In this document: in pieces, positions 56,901 to 64,000 of the stretch
Numbering within the stretch: position 1 is the stretch's first letter
Layout: the number at the start of each line of letters is the position of its first letter
NCBI RefSeq assembly: GCF_022539665.2
Contig: NC_081331.1
Location: forward strand, 11,812,638 to 11,876,637
Length of the DNA stretch: 64,000 bases
Source: Daphnia carinata
Lineage: Eukaryota; Arthropoda; Branchiopoda; Diplostraca; Daphniidae
Direction of reading: 5' to 3'
Program-made: the position numbers and the translations under genes
The notes under the pieces: generated by a model
What the model was told of the DNA's origin: nothing
Database searches by the model: none
What the model saw: the letters and a program-made list of their open reading frames with translations, nothing else

Positions 56901-59154
56901 AGGAAAAGAAAATGTAACGTAGGACGAGAAAAATCGTATTCGGCGTTAGTAGCCCAGTGATAAAAAAGCTATTTTTTTTTTTTTGGTTGAAAAATCCATC
57001 CAGGAGTATATATATATGTAAAACATAAGCGTGACATACATGAGATTTCTCGCTATAGCACTGTCATGTCATCTGGACTCATATGCATGATTCTGCTACT
57101 GTAGCCCCCCCTTGGCAGGCCTCGCTCTATACTTGACAGTCTTCTTTTTCCTTATTCAACTCTGATGCGCCTCTTTCATATATTTTTTTTCGAGCATGTC
57201 TCACACTCCTCTTACACAGACTGCAAAATAGAGGGAGGGGGAAAAAATCTGGAGCACGCACAGTCGTGAGCAATTCATGTTTCATGGCCTTTATTGATCT
57301 AATACAACTGGGCCAAATAGCTCGGAGGGGGAACAAGACCCTTTCATTATTTTCGTACTGCATTTGATTGACTGTCATCCTTCAACGAAAAAAAACAAAA
57401 CAAAAAACTTAAAACAATTTATATAATCATGTTAATGTTTGTTTTTTGTTTGGCCAATTTGCAGACAGCCCCGAAATCCGAAGCCGGCCCGCTAACGTAG
57501 AAGCCGATATCGGTGGTAACGTGACTCTGCGTTGTGACGTGAGTGGGAACCCGGAGCCTGAAATCAGCTGGACTTTCGAGGGTTCGAGGCGTGTTCTAAG
57601 CATCGGGCCAGCCTATACTTTCTGGATGAATCACGACATGGCCGGCAAATACACTTGCACCGCCCGCGTGCCCGGATTTCCCGAAGTGTCGGCGGACGCG
57701 CACGTTTTCTTGAAAGGTGACATTACAATGGCTTGCAATCGTATTGCTATAGAAACAATTTTTAATCATTTTCTTTTTCATACTTCAGGTCCCCCAACTG
57801 TTAGGAGTAAACGGATCCAATTTGGTCTCGAAGGAGACACGGTACGCATCGAGTGTGTAGCGTTCGCCATCCCTCGGCCGTCTAAAATAACATGGACTCA
57901 CCGGGGATACGAAATCGATGCCGGTAAGTTTCAGTACCCAACACTCAAAACGCCAAGTGGCACGAAGCAATTAAGTTTTTGACTGATGTTTCTATTCTGT
58001 TGAACACACAGGTGATCCTTATGTAACGTTTAATAACGATCCGCTTCCCGATGGTGTGCGCAGTACATTAATCATCCGCGAAGCAAACGACAAGTACTTT
58101 GGCTCTTACAACTGTTCGGTAGCCAATGATTACGGCATGGACGCAGCCGAAATTATTCTCCGAAAAGAAAGTAAGATGGATGGCAAATCTGATCAATTTT
58201 CATGTTTCTAACTGTTTTTTTTTTTATTGTTTTTCTAACGCATAGCTGGGAATTTGCAATTATTGTTCATCTCTGCCGGAGTCGTGGGTGGAATCGTATT
58301 GTTAATCGCTTGCGTGATGGTCATCGTCGTATGCCAAAGAAGATCCAATAAAAAAGTAGAAGGTATGCTAAAGTTTTAGACTATCTAATAGATATTGAAA
58401 ATAACTTTTTGTTTTCTTTCTTGGCAGAAGGAGACAAAGGCGACAGGACGTCGAAGCAGTCGGATCAGACGTCCAACAACGATTCCGACCTGAAGGTTGA
58501 CATCAGAACGGCGTCGTCGTTGAGTAATCCGCCGGAATCGGAGCAGTGGGATGACAGCAGCGAGAGGATTACTCCTAGGGCTGTCATCACCAACGGCGAT
58601 GCCATGTATCGCTACGCCGGAGACTATACTGACGCCAGTTTCCCCCCGCCCAAAGCCGAGGGTCACAACAACAACGGATACGTGCCTTATGTCGATTACG
58701 GGAGAGACTACAATCCTGCCTTCGGTAAATATATACCCTGGCAATAGAACAAAGCTTAGGATGACGGTCAAAACTTTTTGATGGTTTTATAAAACGCCCA
58801 TTCTTTGTTTTTCCTTTTCGTGCAGCCGGTGTATCGAATAGTCAAGCCTCGCTCTACACCGCCAACCCTCACACGGTCATACCGATGACAGGCATCGATC
58901 CGCGCTTCTCGGCCGCTTACGGCAATCCCTATTTGAGAAGTTCAACAACGTCGCTACCGCCGCCGCATTTGAACGGCGGACTCACAACGTACGGCTCGGT
59001 CAGGAACGGCCCCGCGCCTCAAGTCGGTCCAGCGCGGACGCCGCCACCTTCCGTCGCTGCCGTCTCCTCCGCAGCAGCCGTATCTCCTCACTCTCAGTAC
59101 ATTGTGTCAAACAAAGCCCAGCTCAAACCGGGTACTTTGGCAACCCACGTCTAA
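32091..59154 (+). CDS. rst/kirre: Irre-family Ig cell-adhesion receptor (Roughest/Kirre, NEPH-like); spliced, 11 coding exons
   Basis: Transmembrane adhesion receptor. In flies the family mediates myoblast fusion, axon pathfinding and eye cell sorting; in vertebrates it forms the kidney slit diaphragm. These roles are family knowledge. Joining 32091-32093, 52130-52287, 52367-52635, 55692-55927, 55992-56457, 57465-57716, 57789-57923, 58012-58170, 58246-58362, 58428-58724 and 58826-59154 gives one frame of 806 residues. Features: hydrophobic signal core at 55-70; five Ig domains with cysteine pairs 105/163, 212/271, 315/359, 401/442 and 484/541, each with its core Trp (116, 225, 328, 413, 497); N-glycosylation sequons at 128, 268, 371, 396 and 540; membrane helix near 565-589; tail of about 217 residues. 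The tail has family motifs: SDLKVDI at 618-624, YVPYVDY at 683-689 and DPRFSAAYGNPYLRSS at 722-737. It ends THV, a class I PDZ ligand. Length fits fly Roughest. The body from 52367 is near certain; the start exon is less so. It resembles both fly paralogues, so it may be co-orthologous to both. Confidence 0.92.
32094..52129 (+). other. rst/kirre: Putative 20-kb intron between start codon and second coding exon
   Basis: It is bounded by GTGAGT at 32094 and TTTCAG at 52129. It holds poly(A)/poly(T) runs, including an A31 run, and no recognisable exon. The longest open frame outside the two genes (44990-44187, minus) is inside it. A very long early intron is known for the fly kirre locus. Confidence 0.55.
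38897..38927 (+). repeat. A31 homopolymer
   Basis: The longest A/T run in the window. No retroelement body, target-site duplication or tRNA-like head was seen next to it. Confidence 0.95.
52130..52287 (+). CDS. rst/kirre: Receptor coding exon 2: N-terminal extension
   Basis: The acceptor TCGTTTCAG ends at 52129 and the donor GTAAGA starts at 52288. The exon encodes residues 2-53, a polar Ser/Gln/His/Arg-rich stretch ahead of the signal sequence. If the upstream exon is not used, translation could start at the in-frame ATGs at 52169 (residue 15) or 52208 (residue 28). It ends in phase 2; the split codon is Arg54. Confidence 0.75.
52367..52635 (+). CDS. rst/kirre: Receptor coding exon 3: signal core and first half of Ig1
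   Basis: The acceptor CTTGACAG precedes it and the donor GTGAGC follows. It encodes the hydrophobic segment LVVLAFFCCVGVS, a likely cleavage region near residues 69-72, then the start of Ig1 with Cys105 and Trp116. LQWTKDDFGLG and LSGFERY are highly characteristic of the Roughest/Kirre family. It ends in phase 1. Confidence 0.93.
52636..55691 (+). other. rst/kirre: 3056-base intron within Ig1 of the receptor gene
   Basis: It is bounded by GTGAGC and ACACAG. There are no large repeats. Short open frames in it lack any family resemblance. Codons on both sides join perfectly into Ig1. Confidence 0.9.
55692..55927 (+). CDS. rst/kirre: Receptor coding exon 4: end of Ig1, start of Ig2
   Basis: The acceptor ACACAG and donor GTACAA flank it. 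It encodes the end of Ig1 (DDGRFQC with Cys163, then QVSPGPE) and the first half of Ig2 with Cys212 and GKPAAE. It is separated from the previous exon by a 3056-base intron inside Ig1. It ends in phase 0. Confidence 0.93.
55992..56457 (+). CDS. rst/kirre: Receptor coding exon 5: rest of Ig2 and all of Ig3
   Basis: It follows a 64-base intron. It encodes Trp225 and Cys271 of Ig2 (sequon NIT just before the cysteine) and Ig3 with Cys315, Trp328 and Cys359. VKYAPKV links the two domains, as in the family. The donor is GTAAGT and it ends in phase 1. Confidence 0.94.
56458..57464 (+). other. rst/kirre: 1007-base intron between Ig3 and Ig4
   Basis: It is bounded by GTAAGT and TTGCAG. It holds a T12 run and a short TA run near 57006-57015. 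No coding content was recognised. Confidence 0.9.
57465..57716 (+). CDS. rst/kirre: Receptor coding exon 6: Ig4
   Basis: The acceptor TTTGCAG precedes it. A single exon carries the whole of Ig4: Cys401, Trp413 and the AGKYTC motif with Cys442. It is phase 1 at both ends, the classical arrangement for an Ig domain exon. Confidence 0.94.
57789..57923 (+). CDS. rst/kirre: Receptor coding exon 7: first half of Ig5
   Basis: It follows a 72-base intron. It starts with the linker GPPTV, then Cys484 and Trp497 of Ig5. Where I recall vertebrate KIRREL having an RGD in this domain, this protein reads LEGD, so no integrin-type RGD is present here. Confidence 0.94.
58012..58170 (+). CDS. rst/kirre: Receptor coding exon 8: second half of Ig5
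   Basis: It follows an 88-base intron. It encodes STLIIREA and the FGSYNCSVANDYG motif with Cys541 (sequon NCS). It ends in phase 1 at the junction to the membrane-proximal segment. Confidence 0.94.
58246..58362 (+). CDS. rst/kirre: Receptor coding exon 9: transmembrane helix
   Basis: It follows a 75-base intron. It encodes about 24 hydrophobic residues (near 565-589), then the basic stop-transfer stretch QRRSNKK, fixing the C-terminus in the cytoplasm. Confidence 0.94.
58428..58724 (+). CDS. rst/kirre: Receptor coding exon 10: membrane-proximal cytoplasmic tail
   Basis: It follows a 65-base intron. It encodes GDRTS and SDLKVDI, then a Tyr-rich part (residues 659-693) including YVPYVDY. These tyrosines are plausible phosphorylation and adaptor sites by analogy with NEPH1. 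The donor is GTAAAT; reading through it gives a stop after seven more residues. Confidence 0.93.
58826..59154 (+). CDS. rst/kirre: Receptor coding exon 11: distal tail and PDZ ligand
   Basis: The acceptor CGTGCAG precedes it. It encodes the motif DPRFSAAYGNPYLRSS, shared with insect family members, a Pro/Ala/Ser-rich stretch, and the terminal ATHV before TAA. In the vertebrate family, THV ends bind PDZ scaffolds such as ZO-1; a similar role here is an inference. Confidence 0.94.
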
Positions 59155-60325
59155 CACAGAAATTGCCCATCATATTGTAAACAAATTCTCCCTCCCCTTT
59201 TTTGCCCCATGTCCTTTGTTTCAAACTGTTTTTCATTCGCCCGTAATCTTTATATATATATCCCAACTAACCAGTTCGTTTGTCATTGAAAACCTCGTTT
59301 GTTTTGTTTGATTTTGGTCCTCTATTTTTGCTGATGAACCATGTTGTGTGCCGTCGCCAGTCAGCCTCTTGTTTCCTCTTCGACGACTTCCAACGATCTT
59401 GATGATGACGCGGATGGCAGAGGCTACTCAAACCAGAATTTTTGTTAAAATATATCATGTACTTTGCCGTGCGTGTCAGGGCGCGAACGTCTATTCACTT
59501 TTCTTGGTCGAGAAAAGTTTACAATGCGGGTCAAGGTGTCTAAACGCGGAATGCCGAGGAGAAAAGACAATGGCAAACGTTTTGAGCCGTTGGTTTTGTA
59601 ACGACAGTCAAAACAATTGTTGTCTATGAGCTATAAAGAGAAACTTGAAATTATTTTTCTTCCGAATTTTGAGATTGGTTTGTGACTTGGAAGAATTAAA
59701 GCTCTTCGTGGTGTGTTCCGCAACGCGCTTGACACACACACACAACCAACACAACTTCCTTGCCACTAATGTAAATAAATGAAAGAGGAATTTCGGTCGC
59801 CTCTTTATCTTGTGTTTTCGATTCTCGACTCCCGAGGTTGTACAAAAATCCTCATACAAGTTTGTGCTGTAAATATTTTCCATTGAATTCAAGATAATGC
59901 TGCCCGTTCATTTCGCCACCATTTATGACTATTTAATCAGCCCAAGATGCCAAAGTTCCTGTGTTAGGTCGATAATCGATCGATCACAAACGGGCCATGA
60001 TTCAATGTTCTTCATCATATACCGTAAAAAAATTTATAGCCACGGCGAGCAACTTTTTGTATCATGTGCTGCTGACTTTTCTGGCTCGATTATCGGAAGA
60101 AAAGATTATAAAATGGTGGACACGATTTTTGCATGTATGCAGACTGGCCGACTTCGTTCTTTGTATGCATTGAATACACAATGTGTTGACTTCTGAAAAC
60201 TTTTGTTTCATCAATAAGTTATTTCCCCTTTCGAGAACAAGTTCGCTACAAAAGGTAAGGCGAAAATTCAAAACAATATACCTCTTTTATAACTTGAAGT
60301 GTCATAAAGGCTTTTACTGTCAAGT
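59155..60325. other. Intergenic and 3'UTR stretch between convergent genes
   Basis: This holds the receptor 3'UTR and the short 3' flank of the minus-strand MGME1 gene. Short open frames occur but none resembles a protein. No canonical AATAAA was seen for MGME1 on the minus strand close after its stop. Confidence 0.7.
59774..59779 (+). terminator. rst/kirre: Candidate polyadenylation signal of the receptor gene
   Basis: An AATAAA hexamer lies about 620 bases after the stop. About 20-40 bases later comes a T/GT-rich stretch (59799-59819), the expected downstream element. An ATTAAA at 59695-59700 is a possible weaker alternative. Confidence 0.55.
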
Positions 60326-60478
60326 TCATGCTTTTTCATCGGATCTCTTGAGCTCATTATATGCTTCCAAACGCTTCAACCACTGATCCCAGTAGTATTC
60401 ACACTTGTCTCTGTCCAATGTTAAAACATCGGCAGGTCTACCCGTCGGATATGCGATGACTAACAACGCATTTTCTAC
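60326..60478 (-). CDS. MGME1: MGME1 coding exon 5 (C-terminus)
   Basis: The acceptor TTCTAGCAG precedes it. It encodes the strand ALLVIAY, then the C-terminal helix around EYYWDQWLKRLEAY, matching the human YWTKWLLRLEEY helix, and a TGA at 60328-60326. Confidence 0.87.
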   Translation of the reverse strand, partial: VENALLVIAYPTGRPADVLTLDRDKCEYYWDQWLKRLEAYNELKRSDEKA

Positions 60479-61975
60479 CTGCTAGAAGGAAACAAATTAG
60501 TAGTGAAATTCAAGCAAACAATAGGCATGTATTATTATGATTGGAGTTTATATATACCTTAAATGGGTATTTTTCATCAGCATTCAAAGCACCAATCTAA
60601 ATGAAGGAAGAGAAATTTTTATCAAATGCATAATAAAAAAATGTAGACAATTAACGTTAGAAATGTAGAAAACTAACGTAGGCCGCAATTTGAACGGGGT
60701 CGTCGTAGGCATCTTCCAGCGTGGATTTTGTTCTCTGAGACGTTTTCCACTCAACAACTACAACATTATCTCTGAAAAAAACAGAATTTAAGGTCAAATA
60801 CTTAACAAAGAGAACAGAAAGGGTTTCTTTTTCTGCAACAAGAGGTGTTTACTTGTACTTGCAGACGCAATCCACGAATCCTTTATACTTCAACTGTTGG
60901 TGCACGACGTAGCTCTCTAGCACGAGAACGTCTTCTAGTGAATTCAAAATCGATTTCATACTTAGCCAGTGACCGGAAATGCGTGGTTCGACTCGTATCG
61001 AACTGTATTCAACTCCTCTAAGGTAAGTCTCAATACTTGTATGTAGTTCTTTGCCTACCAGCTTAGCCTCTAAGATGTGATACAATATATGAAATGACAG
61101 CATAGATAAACAAGATTGGTAAGACAGATATGCAAGTAAAATCACTCCTTAGTAAAGCAGTTACCACATTTTTCTACCACTACAAGCTATTTTAAAATAA
61201 TATGACCTCTCATGAATTCTTTGAGGCCTTCTTCTCCTACTTCAGCTATTTTTCTTTTACGCCACAATGCTAACATCATTTCACTCTTGTCTGACATTGT
61301 CTTGTTCAACACTTGTGTCACACTAGGGACATCAACTTTGGCACTTGCTATTGTTATAATGTCTTTGGAGGTTGGAGGTATAAATTCTTTTTTTAGAACC
61401 ATAGGGAAGGGAAGAATAATATCATCTTTTTGAAAATATGGTGCACTAGGTAGAATGTTTTCTGCAAGTTTGATACTTTGAAAGTTTACGCTTTCGTGAG
61501 TTGGATGTTGTTTAGTTTGTACTTTACTTGAAGATTCTCTCAGTACTGTGGTGATCGGTTTTGTTGCTTCCAGAGCAAGATTTTTGTGAGCTATCTTGAC
61601 AGTATTGTTTGGGAAACCTGTTTTGCTGAGCTTTAACTCAACAGACGATTCATTCCACAGACTGATAGGTAGAAGCGAGTCATCCGCTTCAATGGCTGTT
61701 TTCTCTTTTTTGCCAACTGGAGAGTTGTTTTCCTTTAACTTTTTTTTATCTTCTTTAATGATTGGTCCAAATAATGCCAAATTTGTTTTATTCCATTTCA
61801 ATAACTGCAGTTTCCTCTTGTGGGCTTTTTTATCTACGACTTTATACAATTTCTCGGGAATGTCCTCGTCTTTCCGAAACGTAGTTGACGTGAAAATCGA
61901 TTTCTCGCCATTTAGAATTCTTAACCGAATGATATTGGAACGGAAAATAACAGTCGCCGTCCTAACACCATGCAT
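60326..61975 (-). CDS. MGME1: Mitochondrial genome maintenance exonuclease 1 (MGME1-like), five exons
   Basis: MGME1 is a mitochondrial single-strand DNA exonuclease of the RecB/PD-(D/E)XK class that processes flaps during mtDNA replication (family knowledge). Joining 61975-61207, 61069-60853, 60771-60678, 60596-60558 and 60478-60326 on the minus strand gives 423 residues; human MGME1 is 344, and the excess is in the poorly conserved N-terminal part. The Arg-rich, acid-poor first 25 residues look like a mitochondrial presequence. Visible motifs: VPSVTQVLNKTMS before the core; GKELH (Gly262, His266); VLVLES with Glu308; GFVDCV with Asp323; EWKTS with Glu336 and Lys338; and QIAAY with Gln356 and Tyr360, the RecB-type QxxxY. 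An in-frame TAA 15 bases before the ATG fixes the start. The catalytic acid is Glu336 where human has Asp251; the class tolerates both. Confidence 0.87.
60558..60596 (-). CDS. MGME1: MGME1 coding exon 4 (39-base microexon)
   Basis: Thirteen codons, IGALNADEKYPFK, lie between the acceptor TTCATTTAG and donor GTATAT. They align with the human segment that follows the QxxxY motif (IGALN against human MGAMN). Confidence 0.83.
60678..60771 (-). CDS. MGME1: MGME1 coding exon 3 (catalytic core)
   Basis: The acceptor TTTTTTCAG and donor GTTAGT flank it. It encodes VVVVEWKTS with the E-x-K catalytic pair and the DDPVQIAAY motif. It ends in phase 0. Confidence 0.88.
60853..61069 (-). CDS. MGME1: MGME1 coding exon 2
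   Basis: The acceptor CATCTTAG precedes it; the donor GTAAAC follows. It encodes GKELH, the VLVLES helix and GFVDCV with the first metal-binding aspartate (323). It ends in phase 2. Confidence 0.87.
61207..61975 (-). CDS. MGME1: MGME1 coding exon 1
   Basis: It encodes residues 1-256: the presequence, a Lys-rich low-conservation region, and then the start of the conserved part (SVTQVLNKTM and GEEGLKEFMR). It ends in phase 1. Its donor, GTCATA, is weak, but it is the only nearby site that joins to exon 2 without losing conserved residues. Confidence 0.83.
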
Positions 61976-64000
61976 GCTGCAGCTCTTTTAAGTTAGGTGA
62001 AGAGCTGTTGTTTACAAATATGCTTACCATCTGTCTGCTGCTATTGGCATGCAAGAGCAGTGTACCTAGTAACTGCTAAATTTGTTAAAGGGCTGGCCGG
62101 CTGGTCCGCACTCCACGGTAATGAATAATGATTCGTGGATCCCGGGCCAGTTGAAGGATGTAATTCCACAGATTGCATGAGTACGGAGAAAAACTTTGAA
62201 AACCTTACCTCTATGGAGCTCATGTAAAAGCAAAAAGTCGCTGTCACGAAGGAAATCCGTTAGTCAGGCAAACAAATCGGCATGCGTCATAACGAATATA
62301 TCCGCCTTAGGAAGTTGAGAAAAACCAGACACTTGCTATATAATATCTACGAGTTTCACTGGATTGCTTGGGGCGCAATGCACGGAAATGGATTTTTAAA
62401 GTATAAACAGGGTCTTAGTTCAAATTTCCATAATTCACAACGCTGTTAAGAGTACTGAACCAGTACAGTATCAAGCACGCTTAAGCTTTAGGCTCGATGC
62501 CATTCTCAACAGTGCTGCGCTTCGTATAATTAATTGCTTGATAGCTAAACAAGAAACCAGCTGACTCAATTACATGGCCTGGTTTTATCGCAATTATTCG
62601 GCGGTCTCTTTTCGTTCTTTTTTTTACATTTCAGACACTGTTCATAATCACATGTAATGGTAAATTATAAATTTTCATTTCACGACTACTCTTTTAAGAA
62701 AACAAGGTCTGAATTTCTTTCGAATGAGATTAATTATGAATTTTAAACGATCGTTTTGGCCATAGATTTAATGAAACATGTTGGATTCGTTTTGTTTTGG
62801 GAAAAAAAAGTACGGGTCCCAACAGTACTAATTATTGCTGAAATTTTAAAAAATTTTATGTTTTGTATTTCTGGCAAACCGAAAAACCACCGAAGCGCGA
62901 CAAAAAGATGTAAATGTTAAAAAAGTTATGCAATCCGCAATAAATTTCCACTACGGAATTTACATTTTATGTCGATTGCAACGTAATAAAATTGTGTCAA
63001 CATACTTATTAAAGAAGAGTCCTTTTGCATGTCTAACAAAACACTCCATCAGTGGGGGGGAGGAGGGGGGGAGGTTATATTTTTTACTGTGTCAATGAGG
63101 TCCATTTTCCCGTTGGACTTTACCGACTCCAGCATATACCCCCCAGTAGTGTCGCAACACATCAGCCGTGCAAATTTTCCCGGTGGTATTTTACCTTTTT
63201 TAATGAGAAATTGTGAAACGGACGATAGTATAATAATACAAAAGAAACGTATGCGGCACTTGAGAACGTTTTCAAGTCTATTTCTCTTTAGCGGTCGAGA
63301 TTTCAGCTATAAAATCAAAAACTAGGTCAGAACTTGCAAGAAAAACTCGGAAAGTAGTAAATTAAATCGAGCGCTGCATCGTGTGAAGTTTTTGTGGTGT
63401 CTCGTACACCAACATTACCGACGCTAAGAGATTTAGAGAATGATAAATAGGTCGAAGATGAGGTACGCATAGCTTTAAGAATCACCGACTTTAACTTGTT
63501 GCTCAGCGGATTTCTCTCCAAAATATTTTTAGAGATTAACAGAAACGGCGGAAATCACCGTTTTGTCAGTGGCCCGCCATATACAAAATCATGCAGTTAT
63601 GTGCAGAAAAAAAAATAAAAAACTCGAACGATATTTAGAGCTATGTTTAGGTTAGTATTCGTGCGTCCAAGCTAACGGTACGCAGCCAGCCTTGCCGGTA
63701 GAGATGCGCGGGAGGGATTTGCCTTAACTACTCTTTGTGTAGTCTACTGACACAGTTTCCAGCGTTTTTTTTTTGTTGCTGGTTGCTTAGTTCTACACTG
63801 CCTTATGTCAAGATAAAGCTTGGTGATAGCTAGCTATTAAAATAAAATTTTAAAAGGATCCGGTTCAGAGTGGATTTGTATAGCGCTGCATAAGTAAACG
63901 TTTTGCCAAACTAAAGCTAGCCTAATTTCCAAGGTCCAGTTTTATGGACCCGTATTGTTCTGTTCGGCCCTTTGAACAGGAATGGACCCGTCAAATCAAA
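61976..64000. other. 5' flank of MGME1; AT-rich, no gene seen
   Basis: The first few hundred bases should hold the MGME1 promoter and leader. On the minus strand an ATG at 62030-62028 opens a short frame overlapping the main start. The rest to 64000 is AT-rich with short meaningless open frames, including a G-rich patch at 63053-63073. I see no recognisable gene. Confidence 0.6.

Noticed and set aside
58385-58771. 128-codon minus-strand open frame
   Set aside because: It is antisense to receptor coding exon 10, whose frame carries conserved family motifs.
61596-61991. 131-codon plus-strand open frame
   Set aside because: It is antisense to MGME1 exon 1, whose protein is supported by motifs and splicing.

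Overview
This is a eukaryotic nuclear window, not bacterial. Two genes can be supported, both with canonical GT-AG introns. Protein content, short coding introns (64-101 bases for most), and very many poly(A)/poly(T) runs and dinucleotide arrays suggest an arthropod, most likely a crustacean of the Daphnia type. The organism is an inference.

The main gene, plus strand, encodes a cell-adhesion receptor of the irre/nephrin-like family (Roughest/Kirre in flies, NEPH/KIRREL in vertebrates). Ten coding exons lie at 52130-59154. They join in frame to give five Ig domains, one membrane helix and a cytoplasmic tail ending in a PDZ ligand. A further small exon at 31971-32093 has good splice sites and ends exactly with an ATG. 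That ATG reads in frame into the exon at 52130 across a 20-kb intron. A second candidate leader exon, free of ATG, is at 11895-12026. If both are real, most of the window is leader introns of this one gene, whose 5' end may lie off the left edge.

The second gene, minus strand (61975-60326), encodes a protein I recognise as mitochondrial genome maintenance exonuclease 1 (MGME1), a RecB-like PD-(D/E)XK nuclease, in five exons. The two genes are tail to tail, about 1.2 kb apart between stop codons. I see no functional link between them.

Layout: 1-52 kb holds no recognisable protein gene. It is full of homopolymers of 15-31 bases, a compound (GT)n-G39-(TG)n array at 2744-2928, a (GT)44 array at 4007-4094, a (CT)95 array at 24163-24353 and a C38 run at 28905-28942. 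52-59.2 kb is the receptor gene body. 59.2-60.3 kb is 3' flank. 60.3-62 kb is MGME1. 62-64 kb is AT-rich with no gene seen. I found no CRISPR array, rRNA, convincing tRNA, intact transposon or evidently new system. The most interesting item is the split leader/start-codon structure of the receptor gene.
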